Shown piece after piece: positions 1-10,847 of a DNA stretch of 64,000 nucleotides. Location: assembly GCA_001972305.1 (NCBI GenBank), contig BDDD01001641.1:62001-126000 (forward strand), written 5' to 3'. This DNA comes from Cephalotus follicularis (Eukaryota > Streptophyta > Magnoliopsida > Oxalidales > Cephalotaceae). The notes beneath the pieces are model-generated. The model was given only the letters and a program-made list of their open reading frames with translations. It had not been told where the DNA came from and did no database searches. A program made the position numbers and the translations under genes. Each line of letters begins with the position of its first letter. Within the stretch, counting starts at the first letter, position 1.

Positions 1-38
1 AAATTTAAACTCAAACTAATAACATCATTCACAAACGT
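1..38 (-). pseudogene. LINE fragment, downstream side of K
   Basis: This is the sequence left of solo LTR K. The 5 bases next to K (aacgt, 34-38) nearly match the 5 bases on its other side (aatgt, 6345-6349), so it should continue the LINE RNase H-like sequence at 6345-6454. The translation is too short to confirm. Confidence 0.3.
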
Positions 39-354
39 TATAACGCCCCGAAATAACCCCTATTGGTTTTAGCATTTATTGCATCACAATGAAATACAAT
101 ATGAATAGTATGCATATTGTTTGTGTATATGATTATGATATGGATTAGGGTATTTAATACTTATATGGAATGATAAGTGCATGTATGAATGCTTATACGG
201 TGATTAGGGCATTAATTATCCGTATTTGTGCATATTACGTCTACGCATGAGATATATAAATGTTATATGTGCATACATGAGAGATAATATGGGGATAGTT
301 AGTTACATATGAGAGATGTGAGCGTTTTAATTTTAAGAGAGAAAACTTAGAAAA

Positions 355-365
355 CCTATAAATAG
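355..365 (+). promoter_or_regulatory. TATA box of LTR K
   Basis: CTATAAATAGA is followed by a long CT-rich tract (from about 400), the usual plant promoter layout. The matching site in the C 3' LTR is ACTATAAATAG at 32363. J landed in the CT-rich leader about 100 bp downstream. Confidence 0.55.
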
Positions 366-1342
366 AAGTTTATTTCCTATTTCTATTCATTTTCATACTT
401 TTCACTCACTCTCTCTCTCTCTTTTTTCTTTCTCTCTCTACCTGCCCCCTTCTCTCACTCTCTCTGTAACGACCCAAATTTATCTATTGTATTTTATTGT
501 ATGCTCAGTACTGTATGTGCCTATTTGTATTTGTATGGATGATAGTATTTTATACTTATAATAAATATTATTGATATTCATACATATTGTTATTGATGTT
601 CGGGTTCGTTACGTTTGAATTTCCGGTATGTGGAGCTACCTTATTATGGACCATATGAATTGAATCCAAATGGACCACTCATCTCACTTTGAATCAAAAC
701 CACATGACCATTATCCCATAAAATCTCCCTTACCCGTACACAACCTCTCATTCCTATTCTCCTATACTATTTCTTTTACTTATATGTTAACTACCAACAC
801 TTCTCTACACACATATATTGCCCTACACTTACAGACTTCATACACAAACACACTATTGCTCTCCCATTTTCTCACAGCTGAAGCTGGCAGCCTTAAATGA
901 GGAGTTTAGAAGCTCCATTTTCTTACTTCTACATCATCTCTACACTTGCCATTGAAGCTAAAGCTCGGGGATCCTTGGACTTGAGTCCAACCTCCAATTT
1001 CTGCTGATTTGTTCAACCACAAGCTTCAAGAATTGAGGTAGAGTTTCTCTACCTAAGATGCTATTGATTATGGTTCATATAACTTGTATAAACCGTGCAT
1101 TTAAGCTGATTTGGTGCTAAATGGTTTGACGGTGCTGACTTAGAGTTTTGTGATGTTTGACCTAGAATGGATTCTATGGTCTAATCTTTGAAACGTATAG
1201 TTTAGAACTGATTAAAGGACCCTACAAGACTTGTACAAACCTTCAAAATTGAAAGAAAACGATTGGGATTGAAAAATGGTTGAGAAACTCGTACTGAACT
1301 ATGCTAATGTCAGCCTAAACATTGATGTTTTACCTAGAAGCA

Positions 1343-1596
1343 CCAACGCTTAGTGCTCTTATCACCTGGAAATCTGACGAAACCAATCAAAGCACTAGCG
1401 CTTTGATGATAAGCGTCGCCGCTTAACCTGGTTCTAAATTGATACTAAGCGTTGCCGACACTTCTAAGAGTGGCCACCAAAGTGCTGATATATAAAGTCT
1501 CGCCACTTACACTAACTATCGCTGCTTAGTGTATTTTTCACTGAACTCAACTCAAGGACAAAACATCGCCTCTTCCATCAGAAACACCGTCGCTTA
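1343..1596 (+). repeat. Degenerate AAGCGTCGACGCTT-type array in J
   Basis: About nine diverged units in 250 bp, such as AAGCGTCGCCGCTT near 1411, AAAGCACTAGCGCTTT, ATCGCTGCTTAG and CCGTCGCTTAGG. Arms AAGCG/CGCTT recur while the centre varies. Same flavour as in C, G and B. Confidence 0.6.
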
Positions 1597-2784
1597 GGCA
1601 CTGTTTTATACAAATTAAACTAGTTTCAATCCTTTTCAAAACAACTGATCGACTGGATTATTCTGGAGATCACTGCAGCCTATTTAACATGTTTTAGCAA
1701 ATATTTGATCAATCAAACAAAAGGGATTTGAAAAGTAAAGTTTGACGGAGGTTTTCTTCCAAATGGGCCATTTGAGGCTTTTCAATTATTTTTCCTCAAA
1801 TGATCTTCTACAGGAAACTTACAAGACCCAAATAACTTTCCTTTAAACAAGTGTTAACATATTTTATATATTTATTGATCAACGGTATTAGGTAACTACG
1901 TCTGGTTAAGCTTTTATGCTTGAACCAAAGTGTAAACACCTCGCACAGGCCTTTATAACACAAAAGCTACTAGGCTGTTAAGTGATGATACTCTATATTG
2001 AGTGTCCTTCGCCTATAGTCGATTATTAGCCTAAGCATCGATCCTTGACTTAGTTCGCTAAGCCAAGTGTCGATTCTTGGAGTCTAGAATTGCCACTTGG
2101 GATAACCCTTAGCACTCGACTACTTGTTTTAAAACCATTTACATATTTTGAAATGAACGTTTGACCAGATTTCACTTGAGATCACTCGAGATCCTTTCAA
2201 ATTGTTTTCTCCTTGGTTAGGCAGGTGATGTTGATCTTTCTACAGATCAATTGATTGTATAGCACTTTCGATTGACACGTTTGGCTAACCGATCCATTGA
2301 CCAAATAGATTGCTTAACTAATTGATTTGGGTCTACGGTCCACCCGTCGACTGACTCGTCGTATTGCACGATTGTGTAGTCACATTGATATTTGATTGTT
2401 TAAGACCATGTGAGTCTCAACAACCTCTAGCCAGGTACACTTGACAATAGTGTATTTATAGATTTGCTCTATCTGGTTAGTTACTCACCTATTGACTGAT
2501 CGATCCTGTTGTACTAAATGATTGTAGAGTTGTGTCAATGATAGATTTGCATTTGATTTGACTAGATATTTGATTGGACCATAGGTACCTAGCGATATCT
2601 AGTCGTGAAGCTAGGCATTGGTTTTACTACAATTTATTCCCTCTGATTAGGTACTCATCACCTAATGGCTACTTGATTTGATTGATAATTCCTATAGAGC
2701 TACTCGTGAACCTAGTTAGGACGCAAGATAATCATTTTTGCCATATACTCCTGATTAGATCATCACAAGCCTTTGGCTACACTA

Positions 2785-3360
2785 CTATACTCGAATCCTC
2801 TGGTGGCACTTACTACTATGAACACGCTTGATGGCACTTACCGTCACATACACTATAGCTCCTGACCATTTGAGGATGTGCCTGGTTGGCACTTACCACC
2901 ATGTATGCCCACAAGTGGCACCTACCACTGTGCATGGGCTCAAGCTTCATTTACCAATGAATAGGTGCACGGTGGAACTTACCATGGGGAAGGACTACCT
3001 GACTTGGTCTAACCGATTCAAGTCTACTAGACCGGTCTAGCCGTCCTATATAAAGGATTACCCTCCGGGGGTTAGACTGCAATTTTGGTTTGACTTGTAC
3101 AAGATATAAGGTCTATACGCTCTATAGGATTTACTTGACTTGATGTGATTTGATTGATTCACTTGATTGATCTGATTTGATATACTTGAACTCTCTGGTG
3201 GCACTACTACCATGAGCACGCTTGATGTCACTTACCATCGTGTACATTATGGCTCTTGACTGGTGCACCAATTGCATTTACTACTGTAAATGTGCTTAGT
3301 CGACACTTACCACTGAGTGGGCTCTTAGTCGGCACTACCACTAAGTAGGCCTAGCAGGTT
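2785..3360 (+). repeat. Imperfect tandem duplication in J (period about 390 bp)
   Basis: The block beginning 'ctctggtggcacttactacta' near 2800 recurs near 3190 as 'ctctggtggcactactacca'. Within each copy a shorter phrase 'ggcacttaccac' is repeated several times, making a nested minisatellite. The short open frame across it is a by-product. Confidence 0.55.
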
Positions 3361-4561
3361 TAATTTATTGATTTGAATATACTTGGCCGGTCTAGCCATC
3401 CTTAGACTTCCAACATTTGATTAGACTTGATTGAAATGGGTTGAGAGTACTCACACTCTTCTATTAATTATCCCTTAGATGATTGTTAGGATTATTGTTA
3501 GATCCCACTCCTATACACCGATATGGGATGGTTATATATGACTGGAAGATCACAATTGATATTAATGCTCCTTAACATACCATACATTATTATTGTACAC
3601 TTATACCTAACATTGTGCACTTACACATTATATGATGATGCATACATGTACATAGCATAATCTACGCATGGGGATATATCAATTTGACCCTATGACTAAC
3701 CCATCCGTCGGGAAGGGGACTCTATCGTGTTACAGGTGACGCAATAGGAACCAGTTCTCAAGGGGATTGCTAGTTCCTCCTTTTCGCAACAGACTTGAAG
3801 ACTATATGATTAGACTCTATGTTTTATCTTCATTGCTTTTATTATGTATTCAACTTGTACTGTATTCGTATTGATATTGTATTGGAGCTCATGCTTGTAA
3901 TAATTATGTATGGATTATTGTTATTACTTATAGAATTTAATGAATTACATGTATTGTAATAAAGTTTTAAATTATCTAGCTTTTTAATATGGTACCTAGG
4001 CCCGACTACTGTATATTATTTGTAGATGACACGATGCAACCGGCCCTTCGGGCGCGGGACATCACACTCTCTCTACCAAATATTTTTCAAAACTTGCAAA
4101 CTTAGAACCAAAATGATTGTGGGATCAAGAGGTAGTTTATAGAAGCTAGAGACTTGAGCCTCTTCTCCTCTATCTGATAGTTTCAATGGATAAAGCTTTG
4201 AATTGAATGGTAGGAATTTCTACATCTAAAATACATTTGGAATTGATTTATTGCTTTATGATATGCATGAACTTTAGTGCCTTGATGAGAACTTGTGTAT
4301 GTATGCGATTAGGATCAATTAGAACGAATTAAAACAGATTAAATTAGATTTATTGAAAATTGACTTTTAGATCTTTTTCACTCCTTTTCAGATCTAGTGA
4401 CCTTCTAACGGTCCAAATGACTTGACCTCTTGATATGTTATCCCTAGACATGTCTAGATCTTGTCCTTAAAGTTTCATTTCAAACAGATTTAAGGAAGGT
4501 GGTTGAAACCCTAAGTTAGCTCAGATTTTAGCTAATTATATAGGTGTTGTTTTGTAGAATC

Positions 4562-4657
4562 AAGTCGACTAATATTTGACTGGAATGAGCTCACCAGTCA
4601 ACTTGTACCTTACCAGTCGACTAGTGACCCCTTATCAGTTGAGTAATAGTAGACTGG
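4562..4657 (+). repeat. Small CAGTCGACT array in K
   Basis: Units AAGTCGACTA, TTGACTGG, CCAGTCAACTTG, CCAGTCGACTAG, TCAGTTGAG and TAGACTGG within 100 bp. This is the CAGTCGACTG flavour, whereas the related C LTRs carry the AAGCGTCGACGCC flavour in the corresponding part of the LTR. Confidence 0.5.
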
Positions 4658-5136
4658 TCTGATGCTTTTCAACCAAAAGTGTTGTTTTTACTCGTTTTTT
4701 AAACAGCTTTCAATGAGAGTCTTCTAATGCTCGAATGACACTATCTTAAACATGTTTTAACGTATTCCTACATGTTTTAACAAATATTTGACAAGTTGAT
4801 TAAAGGGTTTTGGAACGTAAAGTTTTACAGAGGTTTTCTCTAAAATAGCCCATTTGAGACCTTTCACTTGTTTTCCTCCAACGATCTTCTTTGTAAGCCT
4901 TCTAAATGTGAATATAACTTATGTAAACATACTTTACATTGAGTGAATGATTCTTTAAAATATTATCTATAATGTCTTAGTAAAGATTAAAGGAGAGTCT
5001 ATGGACGTGTTTACCGAAGAGTGAACTGTAATTTCTAGTCATGTATCTTAGGTGTCGACCTTCAGTCAACTAATCCTTCTGCTAGAGTTACTCATGATAC
5101 GTGTTTGGTTGTGCCATGTGACTATCCTATAGCTAT

Positions 5137-5660
5137 TATTGTCATACTGAAAAGGTGGGATTAGATGTCTCATCCTAGAGTTGTTATTGTCATCCTGAAA
5201 AGGTGGGACTTGAGACTTACGGTGAGCTATTATCGGTGGATTGATAGAGGACTGGTTGACTAACCCTAGAGCTGTTATTATCATCCTGAAAAGGTGGGAT
5301 TAGATGTCTAATTCTAGAGGATATGTCATCCTAAAAAAGTGGGATTTAGACTTACGTACAAATAGGGAGGCCATGTGACTAAACCTAGAGCCATTGTTGT
5401 CAACTTGAAAATATGGGGTTACATGTCTCATCATAGAGCTGATGTCATCCTGAAAGGTGGGACTTGAGACTCACATTGAGCTATGGTATGCATTGTATGT
5501 TATAGTAAGACTTGTATGGATCTGTAGCCAGTTGAACTCCTATAGGTCTACTTGTAGGCAACTAGTTCTAGTTGAGTACCTATAGATGTTAACGATAGGC
5601 AACTAGATGTTCTAGCCCTAGAGTTGATATCATCTTGAAAAGGTGGGGTTTAGGCTTACA
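5137..5660 (+). repeat. Short tandem repeats 'CATCCTGAAAAGGTGGGA' in K
   Basis: Seven diverged copies near 5141, 5190, 5281, 5327, 5400, 5446 and 5631, each followed by either 'ttagatgtctcat' or 'cttgagacttacg'. The intervals alternate at about 46 and 75-90 bp, so the higher-order unit is a dimer. Open frames across it are fortuitous. Confidence 0.6.
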
Positions 5661-6344
5661 GATAGCTGTATGCATAGGTTAACCATTTATATATGTTGGT
5701 ATGAGATAATGTATATATCTAGTTGACCTCATAATTGTTTGATAGATGTATGTATAGGAATTTATGTATAGGTCAACAATTTATGTATATGTCAGTATGA
5801 GACGGTTATATACTTGAATTGGTTAACTGCAATTGTTATCACACATCATGCCATGACACACTTATAACTGTGATATATGTTCATCATGCCATACATATAT
5901 ATAAAATTTTCTTTCATTTCTTTATGCATGAGGTTATGTCCTGCTTGGCTATATGGCTAAACCATCCATCGAGATGGGGGCGCCTATATTGTGTTCAGGT
6001 TCAGATTAAGCAAGGGCTAGTGGCAGCAGCCAAGGACACAGAGACTAGTGATGGTAGAGTTGTATGGAGCATGGGTTCAAGGAAGAGACTTTAATTATGG
6101 ATTTTATGTTACGTTTGAATTTGTACTGTAACAAAGAAGTCGTATAATTGGTATGCTTGTTATGTAAAAGATTTGTGATATTGTAATGTATTGATGTTTA
6201 AGAATGGCTGAATGAATGTATGCACACATATTCATGAAGTTTCTTATGGTTTTTCCGCTTGTATGGAAAAGATTCAACTAGTACACGACTTATGGAATGG
6301 TTTTGGGTGATGTTTCGAACCCCTTACGAGTTTGGGGTGTCACA

Positions 6345-6454
6345 AATGTTCATGCATCAGACTCCACTTCTTGAGCTTCTTTGCCCATGTCATACCCACC
6401 AGTATTGCCTAAGCTTCAATCAAACGGGCTCCATGGGATAGTCAATCTTACCCA
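6345..6454 (-). pseudogene. LINE RNase H-like fragment between K and H
   Basis: On the minus strand this short stretch reads ARLIEA-AILVGMTWAKKL, which matches the middle of the RNase H-like domain at the end of plant LINE reverse transcriptases (the 'AEA...GL..A' helix). It continues the frame that stops at 22623, across H, whose flanking duplication ACCCA occurs at 6450-6454 and 22623-22627. One in-frame stop is present. It is a fragment of a dead LINE. Confidence 0.5.
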
Positions 6455-6654
6455 TGACACGACCCATCCCCTAATCCTTATCCTCACCGGACAAGTCGTG
6501 CCATATATCACTTAACCTTAATTCTTCCTACTTTATTCCATATTCTTGTCCTCTAACTCTAAAATCAGACTACGTACTCCAAACAACATTTTAAGCAGAG
6601 AATAGGGTTGTAGTCTGCGTTATATCTTCAAGATCTACTTAAGCTTCTCTATTA

Positions 6655-6960
6655 CAAGGCTATCCTCTACCTTTGAGGTCTGCCGTTGAGCTTGAGCTCT
6701 GAGACTTAATTCCAAGTCTGACCTCTGACCTTTGACCTTCAGGTCAACCTCTGAGGTCTGCCTAACTTCTTTTAATCTCAAGTCTGACCTCTGACCTCTA
6801 CTCCCGAGGTCTGCCTTCAAGGCACCGAGGTCTAGCATCACACCTTGAGCTCTGACCTCATCCTCTGAGGTCTGCCCTAACATTTGGAGCTTTGCCTTCC
6901 ATTTGTCCGAGCTCTGCCTTCCATGATCTGAACTCTGCCCTATCATAATAGAGCTCTGGC
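6655..6960 (-). repeat. GAGGTCTG/GAGCTCTG array near the U5 end of LTR H
   Basis: Dense repeats of gaggtctgcc, aagtctgacctctgacc and gagctctgcctt in about 300 bp, copied at 17155-17410 in the 5' LTR. Opposed half-sites GGTCTG and CAGACC/TGACC give many small inverted repeats. It may be a fourth, TCGA-less array type. Confidence 0.5.
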
Positions 6961-8636
6961 TCATCATATCATCATACAACTTCTAAAAATGTGAGACTTA
7001 TCCACAATATATATTTATATATCCATACTTCCGAAGGAGGAAGTCGACAATTAGTACCACAATCACTTTTAAATACTTTATCTTAACATTTTAGCCATCC
7101 AAAAACCATTCATACTCAAGTATATCAACATTTCATCAAGATTTCAGTTACACATATGAACATAATAATAATTCCCTTATGTCCCCATGTATGCATGTGT
7201 TCTTGGCCACCTCTGCCAGTGTATGGTGCCTAAACCTCCATGGTCTACCTTTAATAAACTTGAATGCTAATTGACTGGTGGATCAGGTGGACCATTTTCT
7301 GCCGCCTCAACTGAAAAATGTAAATAAGAGGGGGTTAGTCCAAGTGATTGAGTTGGGACAAGTCATTCCCTACTACATCCATACCATAACGAGATGCGCT
7401 AAAGGAAATCAGTTTGGCATGATCAAAGAGAAAGTGAAATGGATATAAAGCCATAAACATAGTGAAATAAATCCAGGGAATGAATATATCATTATCGAGA
7501 CTCCAAAAGAAAGGAACATGTAACTCAACAACAAAGTACTGAACGAATCTCAATAATCATCAGAGTACAATGAAATATTAAGAAGTTAGAATATAATGCA
7601 AGATTAAGAAATGTGCCCAAATAATCATGAATTTCGGGGATGCTGGTACAATCATAACGTCATCATCATATTTCAGGTCCACCGGCCAAATCTCATGGCG
7701 ATACTGCTCCGCCACCAAATCTCATGGCAATACTGTTCAACCGTTGCAATAATATATATATGTATATAGGCTATAGGGTACAGGATGTGCACATATCCTT
7801 CATATACTGGTACATAATGCCTATACCTCTGCCTCGTCCAAGGGGCTGGCAAGATCAGTGCGCGGATCCAGCCCTCTTTCGATGAATCTCAGCCTCATCC
7901 GAGGGGCCTGCATATACTGCAAGGACCCAGCCCTCGCTAAGAAACCACATGCAAACAGATAACCAAACACAATCCAACATGTGAGCAACAGAGCAGCTCT
8001 GCTCCACCCGCACTCAACATACCGTCATAGACAATAGTATACCCTAGATCCAGGTCATGGATACCGGGGGGCAGTTCCCACATAACACCCCATCATAAAC
8101 CAATGGGTATATTAACGAGAATTGAGCATCGAACATATACCTCACCCTGGACTGGTAGGTATCATATGTGACATAGCTTAGAGTACCAGCATCAGAGTAC
8201 AAATACAATATCATTATTTCAAAGATACATCAAAGTAGGAAGGTGACATAGTCACATGGAGTTTGAGCCTCATATGCTCGTAATGTCATATCACAGTCAA
8301 CAATCATACTCAACATAAGACATCCGGGATTCAAATCCTGATCGAATCATCAATAACACAAGTACTACATGGCACATATCAAACAGGAGTCTCAAAATAA
8401 ATAAAAGGAAGGGAATGTCCCTCTCACAGTTTTACCGCAAGCTACTACCGCAACTAGCCTTGCGATGCTCCGGAGAAGCTATAGGGTCCACGTATTATTA
8501 CACTAGAAGGGTGAAGGATGAGTCACTTCCACACTTATTCTCCTTAAGGAGTTCTTGGAGAAGTGAAGACAAAAGTGAGAGCTCACAAGAGATGAATGTT
8601 TCAACAAAGCAAGAAAATGAGAATGTCCTTTGTTTC

Positions 8637-8650
8637 CTCTTTATAAACCT
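8637..8650 (-). promoter_or_regulatory. TATA box of LTR H
   Basis: On the minus strand GGTTTATAAAGAGG, conserved in the 5' LTR near 19165-19178. The AGTCTGCTC array begins about 190 bp upstream. Confidence 0.45.
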
Positions 8651-8836
8651 TATACTTGATTAGTGATGAATAATCTAGAATCTTTGAGATAATTGGAGAC
8701 AAATCTAGATATTTCAGTACTTATGTAAGTAATTGGGCCAAATCTTTAGGCCTTACCGAATCTTTGGGCCTTGAGCCTGCTTAAATCGTTTATCGTCAAT
8801 CCATTCCAGAGCAGCCTTACAATTCCACTTGCTTCC

Positions 8837-9115
8837 CAGTCAACTCTCAGGTCTGTTCTTCATACATCAAGTCTGCTCTCATATATGAAGTCTGCTCGGC
8901 ACATAGCATAGAAAGTCTGCCCCGCATACATAAAGTCTGACCAAAGGAGACGTTGAGCAGATCTGCTCCCCCAAATCAAGTCTGCTCACAGGTCTTCTCA
9001 AACAAGTCTGCCCAACTCAGACCAGGTTTGGTTCGCTCTAGTCTGGTCTGATCAACCAAGACCAAGTCTGCTCCACTCTAACCTGGTCTACTATACTCTG
9101 CCCTAGTATAGTCTA
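8837..9115 (-). repeat. AAGTCTGCTC array in U3 of LTR H
   Basis: More than ten copies of AAGTCTG(C/A)(T/C)C in 280 bp. One is a perfect 14-bp palindrome, GAGCAGATCTGCTC near 8953. A diverged copy lies at 22297-22570 in the 5' LTR. Placement upstream of the TATA box parallels the TCGA arrays of the copia elements. Confidence 0.55.
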
Positions 9116-9173
9116 ACGCCAAAAGCATGAATTTTAATAAATAGTATGCCAACTTATGGTACGGGGTATGTCA

Positions 9174-9189
9174 ATATCCTCCCCTTTTT
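9174..9189 (-). other. Polypurine tract of H
   Basis: Minus-strand AAAAGGGGAGGATAT directly before the 3' LTR start TGACATACC; primes plus-strand DNA synthesis. Confidence 0.7.
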
Positions 9190-9204
9190 GGAATTTTGTC
9201 CTCA

Positions 9205-9558
9205 AAATTCATACATCTAATTTATCGAAGAGGTCTGGGTAACGCTTTCTCAACTCATCTTCATGTTCCCAGGTGGCCTCTTCTACAACTTGATTCCTCT
9301 ACAAGACCTTCACTAATGGAGTGGTCTTGGTCCTCAACACTTGATCTCTACAATCCAAAATTTGCACAGGAATTTCTTCATAAGACAAGTCCGGAAAATC
9401 TTTATCGGACAAATCAATCGGAGTCTCTAGAATATGAGAAGGGTCTAGGATATATTTCCTCAACACAGAGACGTGAAATACATCATGAATTCGAGTCAGC
9501 TCTGGTGGCAAAGCTAATTTATATGCAACAGGTCCAATTCTCTGCAAGATCTCGAAAG
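9205..9558 (-). pseudogene. H integrase C-terminus with chromodomain-like tail
   Basis: The frame reads [15 protein letters not shown] then [13 protein letters not shown], the GPY/F-type module of gypsy integrases. It continues through [17 protein letters not shown] and ends with a 'EEATWEHEDELRKRYPDLF'-like stretch, the chromodomain-like terminus of Tekay/Del elements that is thought to guide integration into heterochromatin. A premature stop cuts the frame near 9299 and the tail continues after it. The opposite-strand 176-codon open frame is a shadow. Confidence 0.7.
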
Positions 9559-9559
9559 G

Positions 9560-10847
9560 TCCAATATATCAGGGACTTAGTTTGCCACGTCTGCCAAAAA
9601 GAATCACCCCAGTGTAGGGTGATACTCACAAAAATACTTTGTCCCCTACTTCAAACTCTAAATCCTTATGACGCCTGTCCGCATAGCTCTTTTGCCTACT
9701 CTGAGCTGCTCGTAATCTTTCTTTGATGATTTTCACCTTCTTTGCAACATCCTTCACTATATCAGGACCTAACAACCTTCTTTCTCAAACCTCATCCCAA
9801 CACAAGGGAGTTCTACATCGTCTGCCATATAGAATCTCGTAAGGTACCATGCCGATACTAGCTTAAGAACTGTTATTGTAAGCGAACTCTATAAAAGTTA
9901 GGTGGGTATCCCAACTACCCCTGAAGTCCATAACGCAGGCTCGCAACATATCCTCTAAGATCTGAATCATGTGCTCAGACTACACATCCATCTGAGGATG
10001 ATAAGCTGTACTGAGTTTCAACTCAGTGCCTAATGCCGTCTGTAAGCTCTGCCAAAATCTTGATGTAAACCGAGGGTCTCTATCTAATACGATACTAAGG
10101 GGAACCCCATGTAGCCTGACTATGTCATCTACATATAACAGTGCCAACTTCTCCAAGCTATAGTCCATTCGTATCAGAAAAAAGTGTGCCGACTTTGTTA
10201 GTCGGTCAACTATGACTCATATGGCATCTCTTCTTTTCTGGGTTTGAGGAAGGCCTGTAACAAAATCCATGATAACATGTTCCTATTTCCACTTAGGAAT
10301 GGGAAGCAGTTGCAACAATCTTGAAGGTTTCTGCCTTTCCGCTTTAACTTGTTGGCATGTCAAGCACCTGGCCACATATTTGGCAATCTCTCTTTTCATC
10401 CCTCTCAACCAAAAATTTTACCTTAGATCTTGATACTTTTTAGTGTTGCCAGGATGCATTGACCACACCGAACAATGAGCTTCTTCCAAAATTTCTCTTT
10501 TAATCTCCTCCACGTGCGGCATACAAATTCTCTGACCATACATCAAAGTGCCGCTCTCATTGATATGAAAATCCATCCGAGAACCTTCTTTGACTTGTTT
10601 CATAAGTCTTACCAACCTCCAATCTTGCTCCTGTGCATCTATGATCTTATCCACTAATATAGACCTCACCCGTAGAGTGGCTAACATAATACTATAGTCA
10701 TTCAATGCTAAGTCTGCACCCATAGATCTCAACTATTCCAATAGTGGTAGATAAATCACTTGAATATGAGCAAGGTAAATAGATGATTTCCTGCTCAAGG
10801 CATCTGCAACTACATTTGCCTTTCCCGGGTGATAGTCTATGATACAG
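9560..10847 (-). pseudogene. H RNase H tail and integrase zinc finger/core
   Basis: Resumes RNase H after G with 'IIDYHPGKANVVADALSRK' (10733-10847), then the linker and integrase. The HHCC finger is visible (AHC...MHPG...C.TC near 10240-10470). The core has its first Asp in 'IMDFVTGLP', a second in [12 protein letters not shown] (about 10080) and the SE motif after HPQMDV near 9980. Several in-frame stops occur, for example after YQDLR and after HPQMDV. The integrase would insert element cDNA into the genome; this copy is dead. Confidence 0.75.

Larger units (their letters stand above)
465..4066 (+). mobile_element. J: 3.6-kb solo LTR inserted in K
   Basis: Starts TGTAACGACCCAAATTT and ends GCGCGGGACATCACA, flanked by perfect duplications CTCTC (460-464 and 4067-4071), although this target is itself CT-repetitive. 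No protein domain is recognisable; the 70-codon open frame near 2830 lies in a duplicated non-coding block. Near its 3' end it shares the pattern 'CCATC-TCGGGA' with K and C, suggesting a distant relative. It holds a degenerate AAGCG...CGCTT array and a tandem duplication. Confidence 0.75.
39..6344 (+). mobile_element. K: long solo LTR (gypsy-type, C family), holding J
   Basis: A solo LTR of about 2.7 kb once J is removed. The left end reads TATAACGCCCCGAAATAACC and the right end ACGAGTTTGGGGTGTCACA. Both resemble the ends of the C LTRs (29223-31483 and 32175-36834), so K belongs to the same family. The flanking duplication is aacgt/aatgt with one mismatch. No coding sequence, PBS or PPT is present, as expected after LTR-LTR recombination. 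Seen: ends, flanks, similarity to C. Inferred: gypsy membership, because the C internal region encodes a gypsy-type gag. Confidence 0.8.
6455..9173 (-). repeat. 3' LTR of H
   Basis: On the minus strand it starts TGACATACCCCGTACC right after the PPT and ends GGATGGGTCGTGTCA. It is near-identical over most of its length to 16940-19372 plus 22295-22622. A TATA-like GTTTATAAAGAGG lies near 8637-8650 (minus). Its middle (7800-8340) is related to part of LTR M (47760-48100). The 82-codon open frame at 8415-8663 and the 114-codon one near 6635 are shadows. Confidence 0.85.

Noticed and set aside
6635..6979. Minus-strand 114-codon frame with repeated 'SDLRLKE/SDLELS'
   Set aside because: Translation of the GAGGTCTG repeat array at the U5 end of LTR H.
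9196..9726. Plus-strand 176-codon frame
   Set aside because: Antisense to the H integrase tail, whose minus-strand domains are clear.
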